Positions 36,684 through 46,200 of a stretch of DNA of 64,000 bases are shown piece by piece. The translations under genes and the position numbers were made by a program. Position 1 is the stretch's first letter; each line of letters starts with the position of its first letter. The DNA lies in contig JASCOC010000006.1 of the NCBI GenBank assembly GCA_029959605.1, positions 120,972 through 184,971 of the forward strand. Reading direction: 5' to 3'. This DNA comes from Lysobacteraceae bacterium PS02340. Its GTDB lineage: Bacteria > Pseudomonadota > Gammaproteobacteria > Xanthomonadales > Xanthomonadaceae. Under the pieces are notes generated by a model. That model had not been told where the DNA came from, made no database searches, and saw only the letters and a program-made list of their open reading frames with translations.

Positions 36684-37790
36684 TCAGAGCACGCCGCGCT
36701 GCATCTGGTCGCGCTCGATGCTCTCGAACAGCGCCTGGAAGTTGCCTTCGCCGAAGCCTTCATTGCCCTTGCGCTGGATGATCTCGAAGAAGATCGGACC
36801 GAACGCGTTCTTGGTGAAGATCTGCAGCAGCTTGCGCTGCTTGGTCTCGGGATCGGCGTCGATCAGGATCTTGTTGCGGCGCAGACGCTCGACGTCTTCA
36901 CCGTGGGCCGGAATGCGCTGGTCGATGACGTCGAAATAGGTTTCCGGCGTGTCGAGGAAATCGATGCCCTTCTCGCGCATCTGTTCGATCGACGCGTAGA
37001 TGTCGTCGGTGAAGCAGGCGATGTGCTGGATGCCTTCGCCCTTGTACGCGTCGAGGTATTCGTTGATCTGCGACTTCGGGTCGTTCGACTCGTTGAGCGG
37101 AATGCGCACCACGCCGTCGGGCGCGGTCATCGCCTTGGACTTCAGGCCGGTCTTCGCGCCCTTGATGTCGAAGTAGCGGATCTCGCGGAAGTTGAACAGC
37201 TTCTCGTAGTAATCCGACCACTTCTGCATGTTGCCGAAGTAGAGGTTGTGCGTGAGGTGGTCGATGAAGGTCAGGCCGAACCCGGTCGGGTTCTGGTCGG
37301 CGCCGTCGATCGCGACGTAGTCGTCGCCATAGATCGAGCCCGCACCGCCGTAGCGATCGACCAGATACAGCATGCAATCGCCGATGCCCTTGACCACCGG
37401 CGCGTCGACGGCCTTGCTCGATTCGCGATCACCGATCGCCTCGCCACCGTTGCCGAGCACCTTGCCGTAGACGTCGCCGGCCGGCTGCTTGAAGCGGATC
37501 GCGAAGCCACAGGCGGACGGACCGTGCGCCTTGGCGAAGTCGGCGGCGAAGGAATCCGGATCTTCGTTGAGCAGGAAATTCACCCCGCCCTGCCGGTACA
37601 CGGTGATCGCCCGCGTCCTGTGCTTGAGCACCGCGGTGAAGCCCATGTTGCGGAAATAGGTGTGCATGAAATCCGCCTGGTCCGCGGGCGCGGCGAACTC
37701 GACGAACTCGAAGCCGTCGATGCCCATCGGGTTTTCGAACGTGGTCACTTCCATGCCGAGATTGGGGGCGGTGTGTGCGTGAGCGCTCAT
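36684..37790 (-). CDS. hppD: 4-Hydroxyphenylpyruvate dioxygenase
   Basis: A 368-residue iron dioxygenase converting 4-hydroxyphenylpyruvate to homogentisate. It has two VOC-type halves. Iron ligands are visible as His in [14 protein letters not shown] (about 176-189), His in [13 protein letters not shown] (about 255-267) and Glu in [20 protein letters not shown] (about 334-353). The end of the protein closes the active site. It leads the hppD-hmgA operon. The promoter lies under an inverted repeat shared with the divergent marR gene, so repression by that protein is likely. Confidence 0.96.
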   Translation of the reverse strand: MSAHAHTAPNLGMEVTTFENPMGIDGFEFVEFAAPADQADFMHTYFRNMGFTAVLKHRTRAITVYRQGGVNFLLNEDPDSFAADFAKAHGPSACGFAIRFKQPAGDVYGKVLGNGGEAIGDRESSKAVDAPVVKGIGDCMLYLVDRYGGAGSIYGDDYVAIDGADQNPTGFGLTFIDHLTHNLYFGNMQKWSDYYEKLFNFREIRYFDIKGAKTGLKSKAMTAPDGVVRIPLNESNDPKSQINEYLDAYKGEGIQHIACFTDDIYASIEQMREKGIDFLDTPETYFDVIDQRIPAHGEDVERLRRNKILIDADPETKQRKLLQIFTKNAFGPIFFEIIQRKGNEGFGEGNFQALFESIERDQMQRGVL

Positions 37791-37843
37791 GGGATACTCC
37801 GTCGCGATGGGGCCGGCCGGGAACGGGCGGTTTCAGACCGTCC

Positions 37844-37873
37844 TTTATAGTTACGCATGCAACCTAATTGCAA
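37844..37873 (-). promoter_or_regulatory. hppD promoter overlapped by a likely MarR operator
   Basis: On the minus strand TTGCAA (37873-37868) and TATAAA (37849-37844) are separated by 18 bases, 53 bases before hppD. The perfect inverted repeat TGCAA-CCTAA-TTGCA (37858-37872) covers the -35 box and spacer. On the plus strand TATAGT (37846-37851) may serve marR. Confidence 0.6.
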
Positions 37874-37886
37874 GGCGCATCGCACC

Positions 37887-38387
37887 ATGACCCAAGCCGC
37901 GGCTCCTCCTGCTGCCCTGTCCGACCCCGCCGACGCCCACGACGGCCACGGGCATCACCGCCTCGATCTCGAGCAGTTCCTGCCGTACCGGCTGAGCGTG
38001 CTGACCAACCGCATCAGCCGCGGACTGGCCGACATCTACAGCGAGCGCTTCGGGATCAGCGTCACCGAATGGCGGGTGATCGCGGTGCTGGGGCGTTATC
38101 CGGGCCTGTCGGCGAACGGGGTGGCCGAGCGCACGGCGATGGACAAGGTGGCGGTGAGCCGCGCGGTCGCGCGCCTGCTCGAGCGCGCACTGATCGAACG
38201 CGAGATGCACGACAGCGATCGCCGCCGCTCGGTGCTGGAACTCAGCGAGGCCGGCTACGCGGTCTACGACGTCGTCGTGCCACTGGCGCTGGACTACCAG
38301 CGCAACGTGCTGGCGCCGCTGGACGAGGCCGAGCGCGCGACGCTCGATCATCTGCTGTCCAAGCTGGCGAAGAGTTACGTCGCCTAA
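37887..38387 (+). CDS. MarR family transcriptional regulator
   Basis: A 166-residue winged-helix protein. YRLSVLTNRISRGLADIYSERFGISVTEWRVIAVLGRYPG precedes the recognition region AERTAMDKVAVSRAVARLLERALI, split over about 42-110, and the wing has DSDRRRSVLELSEAG. ATG 37887 is preferred over ATG 37857 because the latter lies inside the presumed operator. It is divergent from hppD, so it probably regulates tyrosine or homogentisate degradation. The His/Asp-rich N-terminus (DAHDGHGHH) is unusual and might bind metal. Confidence 0.88.
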   Translation: MTQAAAPPAALSDPADAHDGHGHHRLDLEQFLPYRLSVLTNRISRGLADIYSERFGISVTEWRVIAVLGRYPGLSANGVAERTAMDKVAVSRAVARLLERALIEREMHDSDRRRSVLELSEAGYAVYDVVVPLALDYQRNVLAPLDEAERATLDHLLSKLAKSYVA

Positions 38388-38405
38388 TGCGGCGCGACGC
38401 CGGGC

Positions 38406-39752
38406 TCAGCCGCCCGCCGCCATCGCCTTCGCCCCGCGTTCGAGGCCGTGACCGCCCGGGCCCCGTTCGACCTGCCACAGGCGCCACGAGAAAAACAGGC
38501 CCAACGCGGCGAGCACGGTGTAGAACCACATGCCTGGCGCATAGCCGCCCGTGTTCTCGGGGCCAGCGGTATTGACCTGGTTCATCGTGGTGACGGCGAG
38601 CGGCACCAAAAACACGCCGACCTGCTGGCACAACGTCATCATTGAATAGGCGGCGCCCAGGCGGTTCTCGCGCACGATGTAGGCGACCGACGGCCACATC
38701 ACCGCCGGAATCAGCGAAAACACCCCGCCGAGCAGCAGCATCACGGTGAGCAGTGTCAGCGGCACCTGCGCGCTACCGATGAAGGGCAACCAGACGCCGA
38801 CCGCGGGACCGGGTGGCAGATAGGTCACCGCGAGGAACAGCGGCAGCATCGCCAGTGAACCGGCCGCCATGAAGAGCGAACGGCGGCCGACGCGATCGAC
38901 CCACAGGCCGAACAGCGGCGTCACGATGATCGCCGCCAGCGGCAGGAAACTGCTCAACATGCCGGCGGTGCTGCGGTCGAGGCCGTGCGCCTGCTGGAAG
39001 TAATCGATCGCGAACGCGCGGAACGGGAAGACCGTCGCGTAGAACACCACGCAGAGGCCGACGATGTACCAGAACGACGGACTGAAGGCGTACATCTGCC
39101 TGAGATCGAGCTTGTCGGTGGCCGGCGGCGCACCTAGATCGACGCGGCCCTCGGCGCGCTTCTCGCTGAACCAGTACAGCATCGCCGCGGTCACACCGAT
39201 CGCCGCCACGCCGGTGGCGAGCCACAGCGGGTCCTGCCAGTTCTCGTACAGAGGGGCGGCGAACGAGGTCGACCAGTCGGTCGATGCCGAACCCAGCCGC
39301 GCGATCGACAAGTTGATGCCGAACGCGAAGCTCAGCTCGCGACCCTTGAACCACTTCGCTAGCACCGCGGTCGCCGCGACGATCAGCGGCTCCGCGCCCA
39401 GGCCCAGCAGGAACCGGCCGGCAAGCATCACCTCGAACTGCGCCGTCGAGGCGGTCACGGCCGCGGCGAGCAGACAGATGGTCGAGAACACCACGATCGC
39501 CAGCTTGGTGCCCCAGCGATCGATGACGTAGCCGCCAAACAGCAGCACCAGCACCGCCGCCAAGCTGTAGATGTTGTACAGCCAGCCGGTCTGGACGTAG
39601 CTGAAACCTTCCTGCTCGCGCAGCAGGTCGATGATCGGCCCGAGCGCGTCGTAGACGTAGTAGTTGCCGAACATCGCCAGGCTGACGAACACTAAAGCGA
39701 GCCAGCGCTGCGTCGGCGTCGGGCGCGGCAGCGCGGTGTCCGGTCCGGTCAT
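38406..39752 (-). CDS. MFS transporter
   Basis: A 448-residue major facilitator with 12 predicted helices. The loop 2-3 motif is GGYVIDRWGTKLAI, and its counterpart in the second half is FGLWVDRVGRRSLFM. A long central loop (about 195-225) separates the halves. The sequence resembles a nitrate/oxalate or phthalate-type group, but the substrate is undecided. ATG 39752 (MTGPDTALPRP) is chosen because the protein then begins at the normal distance from helix 1. It is 131 bases after a POT transporter gene, with a terminator between them. Confidence 0.88.
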   Translation of the reverse strand: MTGPDTALPRPTPTQRWLALVFVSLAMFGNYYVYDALGPIIDLLREQEGFSYVQTGWLYNIYSLAAVLVLLFGGYVIDRWGTKLAIVVFSTICLLAAAVTASTAQFEVMLAGRFLLGLGAEPLIVAATAVLAKWFKGRELSFAFGINLSIARLGSASTDWSTSFAAPLYENWQDPLWLATGVAAIGVTAAMLYWFSEKRAEGRVDLGAPPATDKLDLRQMYAFSPSFWYIVGLCVVFYATVFPFRAFAIDYFQQAHGLDRSTAGMLSSFLPLAAIIVTPLFGLWVDRVGRRSLFMAAGSLAMLPLFLAVTYLPPGPAVGVWLPFIGSAQVPLTLLTVMLLLGGVFSLIPAVMWPSVAYIVRENRLGAAYSMMTLCQQVGVFLVPLAVTTMNQVNTAGPENTGGYAPGMWFYTVLAALGLFFSWRLWQVERGPGGHGLERGAKAMAAGG

Positions 39753-39817
39753 CTGGTTTCTCGTGATCAACGAAGGTGGTGCAGGACTGTACACGCCCCG
39801 CGGGCTGTTCCGAAAAC

Positions 39818-39848
39818 GCGAAACGGCGGCACCGGGCCGCCGTTTCGC
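39818..39848 (-). terminator. Intrinsic terminator after the POT transporter gene
   Basis: GCGAAACGGCGGC and GCCGCCGTTTCGC pair over 13 bases with a five-base loop. GTTTTC follows on the minus strand, 36 bases past the stop codon. Confidence 0.8.
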
Positions 39849-39883
39849 TTCGAACATCGCCACGCACGCAGCGTGGCCGATGC

Positions 39884-41407
39884 TTACTTCACGCCGTGCA
39901 TCAGTCGATTGACCAGCGGTGCGATCACGAACAGCAGCACGCCGGCACCTGCCAGCGCCCAGAAGCCGAACGTGTAGCCGGCCTGCGCCGAGGCGGCGGT
40001 CATGCCGCTCTCGCCGCTGACTTGGCCGGCGAAGATGCCCGCGAGGTTATTGCCGATCGCGATCGACAGGAACCAGCAGCCCATCGCCATGCCGGCCACG
40101 CGCGAAGGCGCCAGCTTGGTCGTCATCGAAAGACCGATCGGCGACAGGCACAGCTCGCCGATCGACTGGATCACGTACACCGCGAACAGCGTCCAGAACG
40201 GGATCTTGCCGCTGCCGTCGACCATGCTGTTGAGCGCGATCATCAGCAGCAGGAACGCCAAGCCGTTGAAGATCAGGCCGAGTCCGAACTTGCGCGGGAT
40301 CGATGGATTTGCCTTGCCCATTTTCACCCACATCCACGCCATGATCGGAGCGAAGGTGATGATTGCGATCGAGTTCACCGACTGGAACCACTCCAGCGGG
40401 AACGTCCAGTCACCGAACTCGCGGTTGACGATACGGTCGGCGAGGAAGGTGAACGAGCTGCCGGCCTGTTCGAAGAACATCCAGAACAGCACGTTGAACA
40501 CGAAGATGATCAGCATCGCGATCACCTTGTCGCGGGCGACCTTGCCTTCGCGCACGCCCTCCACTAGCAGCATCACCGCCGGCACGACGAACAGCGCCAT
40601 CAGGATGGCCTGAAGCGCGCTCGCGTCGATCGTCAGCAGGAAGTAGAACAGTGGAATGCCGATGGCCGCGCCGAGGACGGCGACCAGGCCGACACGGCCC
40701 AGACCCTCCTGACCCGGATCCGGCAAACCGATGCCCTTAAGCTGGCTGCGGCCGACCCAGAACCAAACCAGGCTGATCACCATGCCAATGCCGGCGGCGA
40801 TGAACACCCACTGATAGTGCGGGTCGGTGTCGGTGCCGAAGACCTTGCGCGCCAGCCAGCCGGTGACGACCGGTGCGATCATCGCGCCGATGTTGATGCC
40901 CATGTAGAAGATCGTGAAACCGGCATCGCGGCGTGCATCGCCCTGCATGTAGAGCTTGCCGACCATGGTCGAGATGATCGGCTTGAACAGACCGTTGCCG
41001 ACGATGATCGTCGCCAGGCCCAGCTTGAACAGCGGTTCGCTCGGCGAGGCCAGCATGAAGAGACCGAGCGCCATGAACATCGCGCCGAGCAGGATGGAAC
41101 GCTGGAACCCGATCAGCCGGTCGGCGACATAGCCGCCGAAGATCGCGCCTGCGTACACCAGCGCCAGATACGCGCCGTACATCTCGCTCGCGGGGCGCTC
41201 ACCCGCGCTCTCGCCGCCGTGGAACTGCGCGACGATGTACAGGACCATCGCCCATCGGATGCCGTAGAACGCGAAGCGCTCCCAAAACTCCGACATGAAA
41301 AGCATCCAAAGCGGCTTGGGATGGCCCAGGACCTGGGCGAACTCGGGTGGCGCGGGTGGTTGCGGTGGAATGGCCGCGACCTTGGGCTCGACGACGTCGG
41401 CACTCAT
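39884..41407 (-). CDS. POT/PTR family proton-dependent oligopeptide transporter
   Basis: A 507-residue peptide transporter. The first helix has FWERFAFYGIRWAMVLYI, which contains the family ExxERFxYYG motif (here ERFAFYG). It is followed by GGYVADRLIGFQRSILLGA and FTIFYMGINIGAMIAPVVTGWL, the PTR2 signature. The C-terminal half has FFEQAGSSFTFLADR and GELCLSPIGLSMTTKLAP. It imports di- and tripeptides with protons. The best-known symbol is dtpT/yjdL, but specificity is not resolved. A neighbouring AbgT gene suggests a peptide or amide uptake region. Confidence 0.93.
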   Translation of the reverse strand: MSADVVEPKVAAIPPQPPAPPEFAQVLGHPKPLWMLFMSEFWERFAFYGIRWAMVLYIVAQFHGGESAGERPASEMYGAYLALVYAGAIFGGYVADRLIGFQRSILLGAMFMALGLFMLASPSEPLFKLGLATIIVGNGLFKPIISTMVGKLYMQGDARRDAGFTIFYMGINIGAMIAPVVTGWLARKVFGTDTDPHYQWVFIAAGIGMVISLVWFWVGRSQLKGIGLPDPGQEGLGRVGLVAVLGAAIGIPLFYFLLTIDASALQAILMALFVVPAVMLLVEGVREGKVARDKVIAMLIIFVFNVLFWMFFEQAGSSFTFLADRIVNREFGDWTFPLEWFQSVNSIAIITFAPIMAWMWVKMGKANPSIPRKFGLGLIFNGLAFLLLMIALNSMVDGSGKIPFWTLFAVYVIQSIGELCLSPIGLSMTTKLAPSRVAGMAMGCWFLSIAIGNNLAGIFAGQVSGESGMTAASAQAGYTFGFWALAGAGVLLFVIAPLVNRLMHGVK

Positions 41408-41576
41408 GGAGAACCCCTGGAAATACGAGACAGGAAGGACGGGCCGAAACCCGAAGTGCGGCGAGGATCACCGACGCTGGCCGCAGCCGTCAATGCGGCG
41501 TGCGGGGCGGTGGGGGTCCAGCGCATGCTGAACAGGCATCCGCAGCGTACCGCGGTGCAGGCCTGCCGCCGCGGGA

Positions 41577-43154
41577 TCAGCCCGGGTAGGTGTAGCTCGC
41601 ACCCACGCCCAGCGGAATGCCCAGACCCCAGAACGCGAGCAGGAACAGCGTCCACAGGATCGACAGCGCGATCGAATACGGAATCATGATCGACACCAGC
41701 GTGCCGATGCCGGCCGAGGTCACATAGCGCTGGCAGAACACGACGATCAGCGGGAAATACGGCATCAGCGGCGTCAGGATCGTAGTCATCGAATCGCCGA
41801 CGCGGTAGGCCGCCTGGGTGAGATCGGGCGATACGCCGAGCTGCATCATCAGCGGCACCATGATCGGTGCGAGCAGCGCCCACTTCGCCGACGCCGAACC
41901 GATGAACAGGTTCACGACGCCCGTCATCAGGATCAGGCCGATGATCGTCAGCCACATCGGCAGGCCGAGGCCCTTGAGGAAATCCGCGCCTTCGACCGCC
42001 AGCAGCGTGCCGAGGCCCGAGCCGTTGAAGCCGGCCAGGAACTGCGCGATGAAGAACGCGATGACGATGTAGTAGCCCATGCCGCTCATCGACTTGGTCA
42101 TCGCCGCGATGATGTCGCGATGCGTCTTCACGGTGCCGGCGATGTAGCCGTAGACCACGCCCGGCAGCAGGAACAGCACGAAGATCAGCGCGACGATCGA
42201 CTGCATCACCGGCGCGGCGGCGACGAGCAGCGGGTGGCTGCCATCGGGCACCGCCTCGACAGGCGCGCGCCACGGCGAGGTTTCCGGCATCAGCGTCAGC
42301 GCGAACAATGCTGCGGCCACCAGCATGGCGACGACCGCCCACAGCAGGCCGCGCTTCTCGGCGGCGTTGAGTTCGTCCATCTTCGGCAGGTTAGCCGGAT
42401 CACCATCGATGACCGTGCGCTTGAGACGCGGCTCGACGATGCGGTCGGTGACGAACCAGCCGATCGCGATGATCAGTACGCTCGACGCGCTGGTGAAGAT
42501 CCAGTTGTTGAGCGGATTGACGATGAGGGCCGGGTCGAGAATGCGGCCCGCTTCCTGGGTGAAACCGGCCAGCAGCGGATCGAGCGATGACGGCACCAGC
42601 AGCGTGGCCGAGAACCCGCCCGACACACCGCAGAACGCCGCTGCGATACCCGCCAGCGGATGCCGGCCCGCGGCGTAGAAGATCACCCCGCCGAGCGGAA
42701 TCACCAGCACGTAGCCGGCGTCCACCGCGACGTGGCTCAGCACCGCGACCGCGACCAGTGCCGGGGTCAGCAGCTGCTTCGGCGTCACCGACAGCACGCG
42801 ACGCAGCGCGGCATTGATGAAACCGGTGTGTTCGGCGACGCCGAGTCCGAGCATCGCCACCAGCACCACGCCCAGCGGCGCGAAGCCGAGGAACACGCGG
42901 ACCATGTTCGCCATGAAGGCGGTCAGCGATTCACCCGAGAGCTGGTTGATCACCTGGATCGGCGTGCCGGTACGCGGATCGATCGCCTGGAAATCCACAC
43001 CCGACAACGCCCACGACAGCGCCCACACCGCGAGCATCAACAGCAGGAACAGCATCGCCGGATCCGGCAGTTTGTTGCCCACGCGTTCGACCGTATCGAG
43101 GAACCGGGCGATGGCGCCGCGTGGCGCTGCGGTGTCCGGAGAAGGCTGGCTCAT
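41577..43154 (-). CDS. AbgT family transporter
   Basis: A 525-residue protein with about 11 transmembrane segments. Typical blocks are RFLDTVERVGNKLPDPAMLF at the N-terminus, FAPLGVVLVAMLGLGVAEHTGFI, DAGYVLVIPLGGVIFYAAGRHPLAGI and FIGSASAKWALLAPIMVPLMM. E. coli AbgT takes up p-aminobenzoyl-glutamate; related proteins export sulfonamides. The direction is therefore uncertain. A 169-base gap separates it from the POT gene, which is read in the same direction. A TAGGAT box (43192-43187) is 32 bases upstream. Confidence 0.92.
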   Translation of the reverse strand: MSQPSPDTAAPRGAIARFLDTVERVGNKLPDPAMLFLLLMLAVWALSWALSGVDFQAIDPRTGTPIQVINQLSGESLTAFMANMVRVFLGFAPLGVVLVAMLGLGVAEHTGFINAALRRVLSVTPKQLLTPALVAVAVLSHVAVDAGYVLVIPLGGVIFYAAGRHPLAGIAAAFCGVSGGFSATLLVPSSLDPLLAGFTQEAGRILDPALIVNPLNNWIFTSASSVLIIAIGWFVTDRIVEPRLKRTVIDGDPANLPKMDELNAAEKRGLLWAVVAMLVAAALFALTLMPETSPWRAPVEAVPDGSHPLLVAAAPVMQSIVALIFVLFLLPGVVYGYIAGTVKTHRDIIAAMTKSMSGMGYYIVIAFFIAQFLAGFNGSGLGTLLAVEGADFLKGLGLPMWLTIIGLILMTGVVNLFIGSASAKWALLAPIMVPLMMQLGVSPDLTQAAYRVGDSMTTILTPLMPYFPLIVVFCQRYVTSAGIGTLVSIMIPYSIALSILWTLFLLAFWGLGIPLGVGASYTYPG

Positions 43155-43235
43155 GCGGTGTCGTCCCCTATTTCGTCAGCCCCGCATCCTAGCAGCCGGG
43201 CGCCGCGCGAGGCTCCGCAGCCGGCCCGGAAACGA

Positions 43236-43262
43236 AAAACCCCGGCACGTGGCCGGGGTTTT
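43236..43262 (-). terminator. Intrinsic terminator after the secreted nuclease gene
   Basis: AAAACCCCGGC/GCCGGGGTTTT around loop ACGTG, 21 bases past the nuclease stop. T residues follow on both strands; on the minus strand the run is TTTTT. Confidence 0.88.
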
Positions 43263-43283
43263 CCGTCGCAACTGCAATCGCGA

Positions 43284-46200
43284 TCAGGGCGTGTAACTGG
43301 CGCGCACCGTCAGGCGACCGAAGGCGCGTTCGCCCAACACGCGCACGTACCACGTGCCCGCCTGCGGCGCCGCGAGCGTCACGGTTTCGTTGTTGCCCGG
43401 ACGCTGCGAACGCAGCTGCCACGCATCGACCGCCGGCAGCACGTCGCGACTCGCATACAGCGTCACGTCGCCGGTACCGCCCGCGGTGAGGATGCGCAGG
43501 TTGCGCGCACCGGCCGGCACGTCGATGCGGAACAGACGCGATTCGCCCGCAGCACCTTCGATGCCGCCGAGCTGCACGCCGTTGACCAGCGGCTGCGCTG
43601 CCGTCGCCGGATCTTCGACGATCGACACCGCGGCGATGGCACTGTCGTTGGCCGCATTCGGATCCTGCGTCTGCGACGTGGCCGCGACGGTCAGCGTCAC
43701 GGTCTCGTCGATCAACGCGTCGGGGGCGACCGCCGACAACGCGAACACCGCCTGCCCCGCGTTCGCCAGCGTTTCGCTGCTGCACGACAGCGTGGTCTTG
43801 CCGTCGGCGACGGCCGGCGCATCACAGCTCCAGTCGGCAGGCGGCGTGACCAGCAGATCGTCGAGTTCCGCATCCAGCACCGCGCCGAAGCCCGGGAACT
43901 GCGCGGCATCGGGACCGGCGTTGGCCAGCGTCGCGGTGAACGCCAGCGTGTCGCCGGCGAACACTTCCGCATTCGCGGCCGCGACCGTGATGCCCAGATC
44001 GGCGACCGTCGCCGGCTGCAGACGCACCAGCAGCACCGTCGGATCGTGATCGGACAGACGCGTCGGCGTGTTGGCGTCATTGCGCGCGACTTCGGGGAAG
44101 TCGGCATTGATGCGCGCGTGGCTGACGTCGAGGCCGACGACCAGCGGCGAATCCACCAGCGCCTGGTTCACCAGCACGTGGTCGAGCGACTGCGCCTGGT
44201 AATCGAACACGAAGGAGTAGCGCTCCTCGGCAGACGCTTCCAGCGTCATATTGAGCAGCGACGGTGCGATCAGCACCGCGCCGTCGTTGTCGACCGCGGT
44301 CTCACCATCGGGCGACGGCAGGCCGGTGACCGTGCCCATCGCGTCGACGTATCCGTCGTTGAACTCGAACGCGTTGAAATCGCCGAGCACCACGATCTGG
44401 CGCGTCGCGTCGGCCTTCTGCATGCCGTCGATCAGCGTGGCCAGGTATTCGGCCTGCTTCTGGCGCTTGTCGCGCACCCGTTGGCCACCGGTGGCCCAGC
44501 CGTTGGTGCCGGCGGTATCGGCTTCGATGCCGCTCAGCGAACGCTGGTGCACGACGATCGCGGTGAACGGATAGCTGCGGCCGTCGGTGAAGTGCGCCAC
44601 GGCGTCGAGCACCAGCGGCGGACGGTCGTTGAGCACGCTGGTCGAACCGTTCGGATTGGTCAGCACTTCCTCGGTGCCGACCTGTTCGACAGCGCCCACC
44701 GCGATGCGGGCGACGCTGCCGACCGACGCGGTCTTGACGAGGAAGCCAACGTCGATGCCGCCGACGTCGAAGCCTTCTTCGAGATACGCGACGTAAGCAG
44801 GATCCGGCTGGCCCGCGGCGATCGCATCGGCGTTGATGCGGTTGGCGAGCGTGGTCAGCACCGGGAGGTTCTCGACCTCGGTGACGCCGACGACGTCCGG
44901 GGTATGCAGATACGCGCGGATGCCGATCGAGGCCTTCGACAGGCGACGCTCCAGCGCGGCCGGCGTCAGGGTCGGACCGCTGTTGGCATCGTTCACCGTG
45001 TCGAAGAAGCGCTGCAGGTTGTAGGTCGCGAAGGTCACGTGGTCGGGACCCGGCAGCATCGACGGACGCGGTTCGCCGGCGCCCGTGCAGTCGCTGGTGA
45101 GCGCGCCTTCGGGGTAGATCGTGTAGCGGCGGAAGGTGTAGTCGAGCGGACCGGTCAGCGAACCACCGGTGATGCGGCAGCCGGCGGCGAGATCGGCGGT
45201 CGGTGCACCGATGGTGGTGCTGTTGACCGCGATCAGTTCCGGGTTGTAATCCCAGCGCGGGATGTTCGGCGCGCTGCTGCCCAGCGGATCGGGATCCGGA
45301 ATCTGGATGCCCGGCTCGCGGAACGGACGCGCCGTACCGGTGACGACGACGGCGAAACGGCCATTGCTGCTGCCGGTCGCCTGCGCTTCGTTGGTGTTGC
45401 CCGTGGTCGGCGCGACGACGGTGAAGCTCGGCGCGGTGACGCGCATGCCCTCCAGATGTTCCAGCTGCTCGAGACCGCCGGTGGCATTGGGCATGTCGTT
45501 GGTGAGCACGATCGCGGCCGGCAGCGCGTGGCCTTCCGACAGCTTGACCACCGATGCATTGGTGATCTGGGTCAGCGGCAGCTGCAGCGGATCGGCAGTC
45601 GGCACGTACTCGGTCACCGTGCCCTGCACCAGCACCTTGTTGCCGACCGCGACATCGGCCGACGGCGCGCTGCTGGTGAACACGAACAGGCCTTCCGATG
45701 TCGCCGGATCGCCGTCGTCTTCGCCGTCCGGCGTCTGGATGAAGAAGCCGTTGTTCTTGCGGCCCGTGACGATGCCCGTGGTCGCGACCGGCTGGCCCTC
45801 GACCGGCGAACGCGCGCCGCGGCCCTGGATCGCGTGGATCGGCAGCGTGGTCACGTCGTCGTTGAGGATGGTGACGACGGCCTGGCCCTTCGCCACTTCC
45901 GCGCCCGACACGTCGCTGAGGTTGATGTAGAAGATCTCGTCCGGCTCGACGGTCTCGTCGCCGACGACCTCGACGCTCAAGGTCATTTCGCGCTCGCCTT
46001 CACTGAAGGTGAGCGTGTTCGATCGTGCGATGTAGTCGTTGTCGGCAACGGTCGCCGTGCCGTCGGCAGTCGCGTAGGTGAAGCGCACGCCGTCCGGGCC
46101 GGCCGGCTGGTTCAGCGACACGGTCACGAAGAACGGTGTTCTGCCGCTGTCGCCTTCGGCGCCGCTGGTGTCGGTGATGCTCAGATAGAGCGTGCCACCG

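Noticed and set aside
37857..37886. Upstream ATG 37857 as start of the MarR gene
   Set aside because: The extra residues MQPNCKAHR are not family-like, and the ATG lies within the inverted repeat thought to be the operator.
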